Origin: Mycobacterium aquaticum
Lineage (GTDB): Bacteria > Actinomycetota > Actinomycetes > Mycobacteriales > Mycobacteriaceae
Direction of reading: 5' to 3'
Length of the DNA: 64,000 bases
NCBI RefSeq assembly: GCF_002086485.1
Contig: NZ_MVHF01000020.1
Coordinates: forward strand, 55,865 to 119,864
Part shown: positions 44,398 through 52,306 of the stretch, one piece after another
How the letters are laid out: each line of letters starts with the position of its first letter
Numbering within the stretch: position 1 is the first letter of the stretch
Notes under the pieces: model-generated
Seen by the model: only the letters and a program-made list of their open reading frames with translations
Databases searched by the model: none
What the model was told of the DNA's origin: nothing
Translations under genes and position numbers: made by a program

Positions 44398-44961
44398 ATG
44401 GCTGACCACGACTACATCACCTACGAGGAATTCGGTCGCAGATTCTTCGAGATTGCCGTCTCCGAGGACCGCGTCGGTGACGCGATCGGAGCGATCGCAG
44501 GCGACGAATTCGAGATGGGCCCGATCGGCCAGGGACCGGGCAAGATCGCCAAGGTCTCCGCGCGCGTGAAGATCCAGAAGCCGCGAGTGACCCGCAATGT
44601 GGGCGAGACCATCACGTTCTCCATCCGGATACCGCTGGAGATCGACATGGTGATCGACCTGCGGATCGACCGCCCCCAGTTCATGGTTTTCGGCGAGATC
44701 GCGCTGCGCGCCACCGCATTGGCGGCCGAACCGTTGCTGCTGATCCTCGACGTCAAGAAGCCGCGGCCGTCGGACATCTCCATCCACGTCACCTCGAAAT
44801 CGCTGCGCGCCGAGGTCTTGCGCATCATGGCCGGGGTGGATGCCGAGATCAAACGGTTCATCGCCGCCCACGTGGCCGGCGAGATCGACAGTCCTGGATC
44901 GGAGAAGGCCAAGGTCATCGACATCGGCACGGAAATCCAGTCCGCGTGGAAAGGCGTCTGA
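44398..44961 (+). CDS. Conserved-type protein of unknown function
   Basis: This 187-residue soluble protein has a helical N-terminus (EEFGRRFFEIAVSEDRVGDA). A beta-rich centre with alternating hydrophobic strands follows (KIAKVSARVKIQKP, then ITFSIRIPLEIDMVIDLRID), and then helix VLRIMAGVDAEIKRFIAAHV. A lipid-binding or TULIP-type fold could look like this, but no family is recognised. It follows the NTF2-like gene by 71 bases on the same strand and ends eight bases from the convergent SGNH gene. Confidence 0.65.
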   Translation: MADHDYITYEEFGRRFFEIAVSEDRVGDAIGAIAGDEFEMGPIGQGPGKIAKVSARVKIQKPRVTRNVGETITFSIRIPLEIDMVIDLRIDRPQFMVFGEIALRATALAAEPLLLILDVKKPRPSDISIHVTSKSLRAEVLRIMAGVDAEIKRFIAAHVAGEIDSPGSEKAKVIDIGTEIQSAWKGV

Positions 44962-44969
44962 GCGCCGTC

Positions 44970-45740
44970 CTACGCGCTCAGGCTCATCAGTGTCGGACGA
45001 CGCGGGCCGCGTCCATTCCCGGCGGATCGGCCCCGCAGGTGCCGCCAGATCCACGGCATCAGCATGTTCTGGGTCCACAGCGCCTGCGAATAGAGCCTGG
45101 CCCGCAGTGACTGGGGGAGTACCGGACCGCTCGCATGGGCCCAATCATGGTTGCTGCCGGGCAATTCCAGGGCCTCGGCCGCCGCGGCCGCAAACAGTTC
45201 ATGGCCCAGCGCCGAGCCGTGTACCCGGTCGGGGCTCCATGTCTGGGGTTCGCGCATCGACGGCGCCGAGTAGAGGTCTACCAGCCGGAACCCGTAGTGC
45301 TCGGCGGCGCCGACGATCGCGGCGTTGATATGGACGACCCGCTTTCCCAGCAGGCGACCCACCGGCAGGATCTGGGTGATGTCGGGAAACGTCGTGGTGA
45401 CCACCGTGGCACCGGTGTCGGCCAACCGCGCATAGATCTGGTCCAGATCGTCGAGCGCCCGGTGGAACGCGCGCCCGGGCCGCGTCACGTCGTTCATCCC
45501 GATGCACACCGTGACCAGATCGGGACGCATCGACAACGCCTGTGGCAGTTGGCCGGTGAGCACGTCGCCGATGCGATGCCCGCGCACCGCGAGGTTCGCA
45601 TACTCCAGACCCGGATAGAGCCCGTCGATCTGGACCGCCAGGCGGTCGGCAAATCCCAGCAGGCCGGAGTCGTCGTCGCCGTCCCACAGGCCTTCGGTCT
45701 GACTGTCGCCGAGTGCGACAAAGCGGGTGAAGCCTCGCAC
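44970..45740 (-). CDS. SGNH/GDSL-family hydrolase
   Basis: This esterase or lipase of the SGNH family has 256 residues. Catalytic Ser is in block I, ALGDSQTEG near residue 12. Block III has GMNDVTR with the Asn. The last block reads SPDRVHGSALGH, with the Asp and His of the triad. There is no signal peptide, so it should be cytosolic. The last 35 residues are Arg/Gly/Pro-rich and outside the fold. The substrate is unknown. Confidence 0.85.
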   Translation of the reverse strand: MRGFTRFVALGDSQTEGLWDGDDDSGLLGFADRLAVQIDGLYPGLEYANLAVRGHRIGDVLTGQLPQALSMRPDLVTVCIGMNDVTRPGRAFHRALDDLDQIYARLADTGATVVTTTFPDITQILPVGRLLGKRVVHINAAIVGAAEHYGFRLVDLYSAPSMREPQTWSPDRVHGSALGHELFAAAAAEALELPGSNHDWAHASGPVLPQSLRARLYSQALWTQNMLMPWIWRHLRGRSAGNGRGPRRPTLMSLSA

Positions 45741-45801
45741 TCTGGCGACTCTAGCGCCGTCATGACCTGTGGCAACTCACGGGCACGCCGTCGCACACAA
45801 C

Positions 45802-45830
45802 GAAGGGGCGCCCCAAACGGGCGCCCCTTC
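45802..45830 (-). terminator. Hairpin terminator between SGNH and secreted-protein genes
   Basis: Perfect 12-base arms GAAGGGGCGCCC and GGGCGCCCCTTC are separated by CAAAC. It lies 24 bases after the stop of the 99-residue secreted protein on the minus strand and before the start of the SGNH gene. It should end transcription of the former and may also act on the plus strand. Confidence 0.8.
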
Positions 45831-45853
45831 TTGATGTTTCGTGCTGTTCGGAC

Positions 45854-46153
45854 TTACTTCACGTCCACGTAAACCGTCTTGCCGGTGACGGTGGTCTGCA
45901 GATCGCCACCCGGGTTGCGGTGATCGGTCTGTGAGAACGTCTGTCCCGGTCGGACCGCGACGACGGTGGCCTGGTCCAACGGCGCCGAGCCGGTGCGGTT
46001 GACGATGACGTTGTATCCCTGCGCCTGCAGCTCGGAGATCGTCTGCTGGGCGTTCCCGGGTCCGCTGGGCGCGGCCTGGGCCGCCCCGGCGAGTCCGATG
46101 ACCGCTGCTGCGGTTGCGCCGACAAATGCGCTAGCAAATGCGAATTTCTTCAT
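45854..46153 (-). CDS. Small secreted protein (about 99 residues)
   Basis: This exported protein has a signal peptide MKKFAFASAFVGATAAAVIG ending AAQAAPSG near residue 28. The mature part is about 70 residues without cysteine: TISELQAQGYNVIVNRTGSA, then LDQATVVAVRPGQT. The family is common in mycobacteria but unnamed. A purine-rich AGAAGG lies before the ATG. The 274 bases upstream hold no gene and are more AT-rich than the coding sequence, so the promoter must lie there. Confidence 0.7.
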   Translation of the reverse strand: MKKFAFASAFVGATAAAVIGLAGAAQAAPSGPGNAQQTISELQAQGYNVIVNRTGSAPLDQATVVAVRPGQTFSQTDHRNPGGDLQTTVTGKTVYVDVK

Positions 46154-46427
46154 CTTCTGTGCCTTCTTTCGTTCTTCAGTTATCCGTCGAGCGGGCGACG
46201 GCCCCCGTGCCGGCCGCGCTTTCGGCGCAACGCATCACTAGTTACCGAGTTGGTTACATCGGCTTAAACCGCCTGCTCAGCCGTTTAATTCCAAGCGAGG
46301 AGAAATCTTGTCCGCGGCGTTGGCGGAGGTGTTGCCTGCATCACCGACCGGCTGGTTTTCCACGGCGGTGCCAGACCTGAGGCGTGACCGGAGACACATT
46401 CCGTCAGCAAAGTGATGACGGCAACGC
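46154..46427. other. Intergenic region, promoter side of the small secreted protein
   Basis: This 274-base stretch has no credible gene. It has a repeated GTTAC around 46244 and 46254 and an AT-rich segment near 46280-46310. No well-spaced promoter was identified by eye. The DUF2993-like gene ends at its far side, so it must contain that gene's termination point. Confidence 0.4.
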
Positions 46428-47237
46428 TCAGCGCAGCAGGCGGGTGGGGTTCAGCGTGAGCTGGCCGAGAATGTCCTCGGGCCGCGCGCGGGCGACGGGC
46501 ATCCGCCATTGCGGCAGCGTCCCCTGTAGGCACAGCAGATGCGGTGCGAAACCGATGCCCGTCAGCTCCAGACCGTGGGGCAACTCGGGCAACTGCACGG
46601 GGTAGGACGGAACCCGCGAAGGCAACGTCCAGCGCCGACGGCCGAGCGTCACTGCGCTGGGCGTGAGCCACAGCGTCGAGCCGTCCAGCCGCGTCTCGAC
46701 CTCCAGATGCCCCAGGCCGGGCCTGCGGTTCAGCCGGATCCGGGCGACGCCGTCGGGCCCCACCTGGGCGCGGTACCGCGGAGCTGCCCAGGCGAACAGA
46801 TCGTCGAGCACGGGAGCGGGCACCTCCACCGTCAACTCGACCGGCGCCGCCACCAACTCGGGCTGCGTGGACGCGGTGACGTGCACGTTGCGCAAGACTG
46901 CGGTGGCCCGCTCGAAAGAAGCATCGCCCCAACGGATGTCACGGGCAGCCAGACGGACATTGCCGATCTGGCCCGCGGACAGCGCGCGCAGGTCCAGCCG
47001 TGAGTCGAACTCCGTCACGGTCAGGGTGAGCTCGCGATCGTCGAGTCGCACGCCGACCCGGCGCCCCACCACCAGGCGGCGCGCCGTCAGGAACAACGTC
47101 CGGTAGGCCGCGGACGCGCTTCCGGTGACCGGCGTCACGGCGGCCACCGACCACAGCGACGTCAGCAGGTCCAGTGGCCGCAGCGGATCCCACCGCCGGG
47201 CCGATCCGGAACGTGTCATCTCTCCAGCATCCGTCAT
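46428..47237 (-). CDS. DUF2993/LmeA-like lipid-binding-type protein
   Basis: This 269-residue protein starts at ATG 47237 (MTDAGEMTRSGSARRWDPLR). The centre has alternating strands in the DUF2993 style: VTEFDSRLDLRALSAGQIG, then VPAPVLDDLFAWAAPRY and LTPSAVTLGRRRWTLPS. LmeA-type proteins bind phospholipids and affect lipomannan elongation. The N-terminus here has no clear signal peptide, so location is uncertain. A longer reading to 47279 would sit on the Nudix start on the other strand. Family assignment is tentative. Confidence 0.6.
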   Translation of the reverse strand: MTDAGEMTRSGSARRWDPLRPLDLLTSLWSVAAVTPVTGSASAAYRTLFLTARRLVVGRRVGVRLDDRELTLTVTEFDSRLDLRALSAGQIGNVRLAARDIRWGDASFERATAVLRNVHVTASTQPELVAAPVELTVEVPAPVLDDLFAWAAPRYRAQVGPDGVARIRLNRRPGLGHLEVETRLDGSTLWLTPSAVTLGRRRWTLPSRVPSYPVQLPELPHGLELTGIGFAPHLLCLQGTLPQWRMPVARARPEDILGQLTLNPTRLLR

Positions 47238-47278
47238 GGCGTCGCGTCGCGGCCGCGCGGCCCCGTAGGCTGCAGCCA

Positions 47279-47782
47279 ATGCCGAGACTGAGCGCCGGAT
47301 TGCTGCTGTACCGCGTCACCGGCGGCGCCGTTGAAGTCCTCCTCGTCCATCCCGGCGGGCCCTTCTGGGCCCGCAAGGACGACGGAGCCTGGTCGGTGCC
47401 CAAGGGCGAGTACACCGACGGTGAGGATCCGTGGGCGGTCGCCCGACGGGAGTTCACCGAGGAGCTGGGCGCAGCGGCCCCCGACGGACCCCGGGTCGAC
47501 CTGATCGCGGTGCGGCAGGCGGGCGGCAAGGTGGTCACGGTGTTCGCGGTGCGCGGCGACTTCGACGCGACGGCGGTTCACAGCAACACCTTCACGATGG
47601 AATGGCCGAAGGGTTCCGGGAAGATCAGGGAGTTTCCCGAGGTCGATCGGGCCGCCTGGTTTCCGGTGGCCGCCGCCCGGGAGAAGCTGCTGGCCGGCCA
47701 GCGCCCCCTGCTGGATCAGTTGATGGCCGCCCCGGACTTGGCGGGGTGCCACGAAGGCGACGCAACGGCCGAGTCTCGATAG
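47279..47782 (+). CDS. Nudix hydrolase
   Basis: This 167-residue Nudix protein has the box GEYTDGEDPWAVARREFTEE LG near residues 43-65 (G-x5-E-x7-REFTEELG), the metal site for hydrolysing a nucleoside diphosphate linked to another group. SAGLLLYRVTGGAVEVLLVH is the first strand. This resembles the NUDIX DUF-type proteins that act on nucleotide sugars or oxidised nucleotides. Its last 158 bases overlap the end of the SnoaL-type gene on the other strand. Start and end are otherwise clear. Confidence 0.85.
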   Translation: MPRLSAGLLLYRVTGGAVEVLLVHPGGPFWARKDDGAWSVPKGEYTDGEDPWAVARREFTEELGAAAPDGPRVDLIAVRQAGGKVVTVFAVRGDFDATAVHSNTFTMEWPKGSGKIREFPEVDRAAWFPVAAAREKLLAGQRPLLDQLMAAPDLAGCHEGDATAESR

Positions 47783-48203
47783 CGTTGATGGTCAACGCCC
47801 GGCCGTGGATGCGCCAGCCAACCGGGGTGCGCAGATACTCGTCGTCGTAGCGCAGATGCCACACCAGATCGGTCGGGTGCTCCGGGCCGAAGGACCAGTG
47901 ATGGGCCACTGCCGTGATCCTGCCCAGTGCGTAATCGGCCTCCGGCCCGGCGGCGTACACCTCACCGACGATGTCGTGCTGGGTGCGGGCCACCTCGGTC
48001 AATGACGACAGGGCCGACAACACGCCGTCGCGGCCGTGCCAGTGGCGTACCGGCTGCAGTTCGCGGGGCGGATCGGGAAGGCGCAATTCTGCTGTCTCGG
48101 TGAACAATTCGGCCACATCGCGGAATCGTCGGTCGTCCACCGCGGCGGCGTACAGGTGCACCAGGTCGGCCAGGGCCAGCCGGTCGGCGACGGCGAGGCT
48201 CAT
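47625..48203 (-). CDS. SnoaL-type protein coupled to a Ser/Thr kinase
   Basis: This 192-residue protein starts MSLAVADRLALADLVHLYAA. The SnoaL_4-like fold continues through VYAAGPEADYALGRITAVAH to WRIHGRALTINAIETRP near residue 141. The last 50 residues are Arg/Pro-rich and look like read-through of a lost stop, because they overlap the Nudix gene by 158 bases. The ATG overlaps the kinase stop by four bases, so the protein is made together with the kinase. Function is unknown; ligand binding is plausible. Confidence 0.75.
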   Translation of the reverse strand: MSLAVADRLALADLVHLYAAAVDDRRFRDVAELFTETAELRLPDPPRELQPVRHWHGRDGVLSALSSLTEVARTQHDIVGEVYAAGPEADYALGRITAVAHHWSFGPEHPTDLVWHLRYDDEYLRTPVGWRIHGRALTINAIETRPLRRLRGTPPSPGRPSTDPAGGAGRPAASPGRRPPETRRPDRPRETP

Positions 48204-49576
48204 CGCGCACCGTTGCCGCGGCGAATCGACATCCAGCATTCCAGCCGCGACTTGCCGGTCTGCTGCATGCACACCCGGACCGGAGACTCGTCGGTGGTCG
48301 GCAGTTGGGTCTCGGTGGGGTCGACGGTCACCGTCGGGCTCGCAATGTCGTCCGGGGTGAGCGACCAGATCGTGGCGCCGCTGCTCAGCAGCGTCGAGCA
48401 GTACGCCGTGGTGCCGTCGGCCGTGGTACCCGTGGTGCCCTTGGGCTCGCAGTTGGCGCCGACCACGACCGCGGCCGGCGCTGTCGTCGTGACCGTCATC
48501 GTGTCGGTGGGTGCCGGTGGTGGTGGCAGCGCCGGAGATGGCGCGACGGTAGTGGTGGTCGGCGTCGTGATCTTCGCCGTCGGGCGCTCGTCGGCGCGCC
48601 GGAACTCCACTGCCGCGACGACAATCGCCGCGATCAACAACACCGCGAGCACCGCGGGAACGAGCACCGCGGGGCGTAGCAGCCGCCGGCGCGGCACGGT
48701 GGCGACGGGCGCAAGCCGCGTGTCGTCGGCATCACCGGTGTCGAGTTGATGCCGCAAGGCTCTGGCGAAGTCCGCGCAGCGCTCGAACCGGTCCTTCGGA
48801 TCCTTGGCCATGGCCTTGGCCAGCACGGGATCGAGCGCCGCGAGATGGGGGTGGCTGGCGGCCAGCGCCGGGGGTGACGACGACAGATGCGCACTGATCA
48901 CCACGGCGGGATTCGAGTTCTCGAACGGCGGCGTTCCGGTGAGGAGGTGAAACGCGGTGGCCGCCAACGCGTATTGGTCAGCACGCCCGTCGAGGTCCCG
49001 GCCCAGCAGCTGCTCCGGGGCGGCGTAGGCCACGGTGCCCACGGTCATGTTGGTGGCGGTGAGCCCGCTGGCTTGACTGGCGTAACGGGCGATACCGAAG
49101 TCCGCCAACAAGATTCGCCGATCATCGGAATCCGGTTGGGCGAGCAGGATGTTGGCCGGCTTGACGTCGCGGTGCAGCAGATCGCGCTGATGGGCGTAGT
49201 CAAGTGCCTCGGCCACCGCCGAGATGATCTCGCACACCTGGTCTTTCGGCATTCCGGCCGGATGCCGCTCCCGCAGTGCCTTGCCGGCGTCGGTGCCGTC
49301 GACGTAGTCCATCGAAATCCAGAGCTGCCCCTGGTTCTCGCCGCGGTCGTGGATCGCCACGATGTGCGGGTGCCACAGCGACGCGGCGATGTCGGCTTCC
49401 CGGTTGAATCGTTCGCGGTACTCACGGTCGGCGGAGACCGCCGTCGGCAACACTTTCAGCGCATCCCGGCGGGGCAGCCGCGGATGCTGCGCGAGGTACA
49501 CCTCACCCATCCCGCCGGACCCCAGCGGCCGGACGATCGTGTATCCCGCGAAAGTCGCACCAGGGGCCAGCGGCAT
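48200..49576 (-). CDS. Membrane Ser/Thr protein kinase (Pkn type)
   Basis: This PASTA-less receptor-type kinase has 458 residues. The kinase domain (about 10-270) has GSGGMGEVYLA, the lysine in ALKVLP, catalytic HRDVKPANILL and DFG in LLADFGIARY. An activation loop ATNMTVGTVAYAAPEQL has the usual Thr residues. One membrane helix at about 303-326 leads to an outer Thr/Pro-rich linker and a domain with four cysteines (ANCEP, AYCST, RVCMQ, LECWM). The layout resembles PknF/PknI-type kinases of mycobacteria. It is coupled to the SnoaL-type gene downstream. No close regulator is in the window. Confidence 0.87.
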   Translation of the reverse strand: MPLAPGATFAGYTIVRPLGSGGMGEVYLAQHPRLPRRDALKVLPTAVSADREYRERFNREADIAASLWHPHIVAIHDRGENQGQLWISMDYVDGTDAGKALRERHPAGMPKDQVCEIISAVAEALDYAHQRDLLHRDVKPANILLAQPDSDDRRILLADFGIARYASQASGLTATNMTVGTVAYAAPEQLLGRDLDGRADQYALAATAFHLLTGTPPFENSNPAVVISAHLSSSPPALAASHPHLAALDPVLAKAMAKDPKDRFERCADFARALRHQLDTGDADDTRLAPVATVPRRRLLRPAVLVPAVLAVLLIAAIVVAAVEFRRADERPTAKITTPTTTTVAPSPALPPPPAPTDTMTVTTTAPAAVVVGANCEPKGTTGTTADGTTAYCSTLLSSGATIWSLTPDDIASPTVTVDPTETQLPTTDESPVRVCMQQTGKSRLECWMSIRRGNGAR

Positions 49577-49599
49577 GCGCGGAATAGTACCGTCGCGCG

Positions 49600-50715
49600 C
49601 TACAGATCCAGCGTCAGACGCTCACCCTCGTCGGCCCGGGACACGCAGGTCAGCAGGTAGCCCGCAGCCCGTTCCGGATCGGTCAGCAGGGTGTCGCGAT
49701 GCTGCACCGCACCGTCGAGCACCCGGACCCGGCAGGTGCCGCAGAATCCCTGCTGACAGGAATACGGCGCGGTCACCCCGGTGCGTCGCAGGGCGGCCAG
49801 CAGCGTTTCGTCGGCGGCCACCGTCACGTCGGCGCCCGACGAGGCGATCGACACCGAGAATTCGGCGCCGTCGACCACCGGTGGCGCGGCGAACCGCTCG
49901 AAATGCAGCTCGACGTCATCGCGTCCGGCCAGTGCGGCGCGCACAGCAGTCAGCATCGGCGCAGGCCCGCACGCGTACACCGTGGTGCCGTCGGGACAGT
50001 CGCCCAGCAGCTCGGTCGCCGTCGGCAGACCGTGGGCGTCGTCGGTGCGGATCGTGATCCGGTCGCCGAACCGGGTCAGCTCGTCGAGGAACGGCAGGCT
50101 CTCGTGGTTGCGACCGGCGTAGATCATCGACCAGTCGATGCCAAGGCGCTGCGCGAGATCCAGCATCGGCAGGATCGGGGTGATGCCGATACCGCCGGCG
50201 ATGAACCGGAACCGCTGGGTGGGGGAGCCGTAGCCCGGAACCGTGAGCGGGAAGGCGTTGCGCGGGCCGTGCGTGGTGAGCCGGGCGCCGACCTGCAGGC
50301 TGTCGTGCACCTCGATGGAACCGCCGCCGCCGTCCGGGATGCGCCGCACCGCGATGCGGTAGGTGCGGGCGGACGGATCCCCGCACAGGGAATACTGCCG
50401 CACCCGGCCGCTGGCCAGCAGCACGTCGATGTGGGCCCCCGGATGCCACGGCGGAAGCGCGGTGCCGTCGGCCGCGGCCAGCGTCAGGGCGATGACGTCC
50501 TGGTCGTGGGCGACGACCGCACGGTCGAGCACTGTCAGCTCGATGGTGCGGTCCAACTCCGGTGGAAGTGAGGGGCGCCGGAGGTACCGGGTCAGCCCCC
50601 ACATGGTGGAGATGGCGACATCGGCCAGGCCCAGCATCGGATCGTGGCGGAACCGTCCGGACGCGCTCGGCGGGAGCCTGCGGTAACGATCGATCAACGG
50701 TGACATCAGCGGCAT
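49600..50715 (-). CDS. Ferredoxin-type flavin reductase with 2Fe-2S domain
   Basis: This 371-residue reductase of the phthalate dioxygenase-reductase / VanB class has an FMN/FAD domain (RQYSLCGDP near residue 108) and an NAD(P) domain (FIAGGIGITPILPML near residue 171). The C-terminal plant-type 2Fe-2S domain has CQQGFCGTC near residue 322 and a last Cys in LLTCVS. It should take electrons from NAD(P)H for the diiron-like protein encoded next to it. Twelve bases separate them. The extra N-terminal 50 residues (DPMLGLADVAISTMWGLTRY) are helical and not part of the standard fold. Confidence 0.87.
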   Translation of the reverse strand: MPLMSPLIDRYRRLPPSASGRFRHDPMLGLADVAISTMWGLTRYLRRPSLPPELDRTIELTVLDRAVVAHDQDVIALTLAAADGTALPPWHPGAHIDVLLASGRVRQYSLCGDPSARTYRIAVRRIPDGGGGSIEVHDSLQVGARLTTHGPRNAFPLTVPGYGSPTQRFRFIAGGIGITPILPMLDLAQRLGIDWSMIYAGRNHESLPFLDELTRFGDRITIRTDDAHGLPTATELLGDCPDGTTVYACGPAPMLTAVRAALAGRDDVELHFERFAAPPVVDGAEFSVSIASSGADVTVAADETLLAALRRTGVTAPYSCQQGFCGTCRVRVLDGAVQHRDTLLTDPERAAGYLLTCVSRADEGERLTLDL

Positions 50716-50727
50716 GGCAGCGGTCCT

Positions 50728-51627
50728 CTACAGATGCGCGGCCCGCGCCGCGGGTGAGCTGGCCAGGTAAGCGACGGCCTGAGCGGTCGACCCCATCTCC
50801 TCCGGGGAGAAGCCCGGCCGGCAGTACGCCAACGTGTTGGACCCGAACATCCGGGAGAACTTGGGCAGCAAGCCCAGCTTGGAGTCCTTCATGCGCAGCT
50901 TCTGCATCTGCCACCAACCCAGATCCAGCGTCGGATCCCGCTTGACCAGGTCCCAGCAGCCCCGCTGAAAGAACAGGTACACCGCGGTCGCCGCGATCGA
51001 CATGGCCCGGACCCGGCTGAAGTAGCTGTCCTGGAAATAGACCGCCACGTCGTGGGCCACACTGCGGTGCTCGACCTCCTCGCTGCCGTGCCAGCGGAAC
51101 AGGTCGGTCATGGTCGGATCGGCGTCGTAGTCCTCCCACGTGCAGTTCAGTACGAAATCGCCGAGTACCGCGGTGTAGTGCTCGATGGCAGCGATCAGCC
51201 ACAACCGGTCGCACAGATCGTTGAGCCTGCGGCGCGGGTCGGTCGACGACGTCGGCGCCAGCAGGTTGGTGAACACGTGGTCGACCATGGTCAGCACCGG
51301 CTGGTAGTCCACACCGTGGGCGGTCAGGAAGTCGGTGAGTACCCGGTCGTGGGTTTCGGCGTGTGTCGCCTCCTGGCCGATGAATCCGCGCATGTCGTCG
51401 GCCAACTTGGGATCACGCACATACGGCAGGGCCTCGTTGAACGTCGCGACGAACCAGTGCTCGGCCATCGGCAGCACCACGTTGAACAGGTTCACCATGC
51501 TCGAGGCGACCGGGTGCTCCGGAATCCAATGCAGGGGGATGCCGGAGAGATCGAAGTGCACTTTACGAGCCTGGATCTGAACGGGACCAGGATCGATCTC
51601 GGTGGCGAATCGGTGCGGACGCAGCAT
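50728..51627 (-). CDS. PF10118-type diiron-like hydrolase/oxygenase
   Basis: This 299-residue protein belongs to the family called predicted metal-dependent hydrolase (PF10118). It has helices with histidines and glutamates in pairs: FIGQEATHAETHDRVL near residue 81, IAAIEHYTAVLG near 144 and GSEEVEHRSVAHDV near 180. These resemble ferritin-like diiron ligands, so an oxygenase or desaturase is equally possible. GAGGAGG lies before the ATG 51627; an earlier ATG 51642 would overlap that ribosome site. It lies directly before the ferredoxin reductase gene, which supports an electron-using enzyme. Confidence 0.75.
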   Translation of the reverse strand: MLRPHRFATEIDPGPVQIQARKVHFDLSGIPLHWIPEHPVASSMVNLFNVVLPMAEHWFVATFNEALPYVRDPKLADDMRGFIGQEATHAETHDRVLTDFLTAHGVDYQPVLTMVDHVFTNLLAPTSSTDPRRRLNDLCDRLWLIAAIEHYTAVLGDFVLNCTWEDYDADPTMTDLFRWHGSEEVEHRSVAHDVAVYFQDSYFSRVRAMSIAATAVYLFFQRGCWDLVKRDPTLDLGWWQMQKLRMKDSKLGLLPKFSRMFGSNTLAYCRPGFSPEEMGSTAQAVAYLASSPAARAAHL

Positions 51628-51726
51628 CGCGGGCCTCCTCATAACTGGGACCCGTGCAGTCTACGAAATTAGGTGGGAACGCCGGTACCGGGCTCTCAGA
51701 GGTCGAGCCGCGCCGTCGCGCCGCCA

Positions 51727-51776
51727 TTGTGAAACGTCTGCGATTTTTCGGCCCATTTTTCGCAGGCGATTCACAA
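51727..51776. repeat. Imperfect inverted repeat with 16-base loop
   Basis: Two 17-base arms starting TTGTGAA and ending TTCACAA have two mismatches, with an inner perfect CTGCGA/TCGCAG and a loop containing TTTTTCGGCCCATTTT. It lies 24 bases after the stop of the secreted protein and 100 bases before the PF10118 start. It may end transcription of the former or bind a regulator; ATTTTTCG is repeated inside it. Confidence 0.6.
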
Positions 51777-51799
51777 CCGCGGCGGCAGTAGCCGATTGC

Positions 51800-52219
51800 T
51801 CAGCCCGCAGGCGTCCCCGCACCCGGCGCACCGGGCACCGGAACAACCGGCGTCGGCGTCACCGTCGTCACACCGTTGGAGCCGACGTGCGGCGCACCCG
51901 GCGCACCGCCACCGGCGCTCTGGGTCTGCTGTTCCTGCTCCAGGGCAGCCTGGCTGCAGTCCAGCATCAGCAGCATGCGGCCCTGTGAGGTCACCTTCTG
52001 GGAGTCGACGAGGCACTGGGCCTGCGGCAGTGCGCTCCCGAACGAGCCGCCGAAGTAGGCCTTGACGCCCTGGCTCTTGAGAATCTGCAGCGCCTTCATG
52101 TAGGGCTCACCGACGACATTGATCGCCGACGCATTGGGCTGCGAGGTCGCGATGCCCGCGCCGAACAGGGCGATCGAGCCGGCAGCGACCACACCGCCAC
52201 CGAGCACTACAAGCTGCAT
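51800..52219 (-). CDS. Small secreted or anchored protein, Pro/Gly-rich tail
   Basis: This 139-residue protein starts at ATG 52219 (MQLVVLGGGVVAAGSIALFG). The hydrophobic segment could be a signal peptide or membrane anchor. The mature part has LQILKSQGVKAYFGGSFGSA, two cysteines (AQCLV and LDCSQ) and a low-complexity tail (GGGAPGAPHVGSNGVTT). The core resembles small secreted mycobacterial proteins with a PASTA-like or DUF-type strand pair, but no family is named. A GTG two codons upstream is possible. Confidence 0.62.
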   Translation of the reverse strand: MQLVVLGGGVVAAGSIALFGAGIATSQPNASAINVVGEPYMKALQILKSQGVKAYFGGSFGSALPQAQCLVDSQKVTSQGRMLLMLDCSQAALEQEQQTQSAGGGAPGAPHVGSNGVTTVTPTPVVPVPGAPGAGTPAG

Positions 52220-52306
52220 CTTCACGTCAAGTCTCCGAACGTCCGGGTGAGCTGCGAACATATCGCAGCTGTGACGATTGTGAAACCGTTGCACGGTCGC
52301 CGCGTG

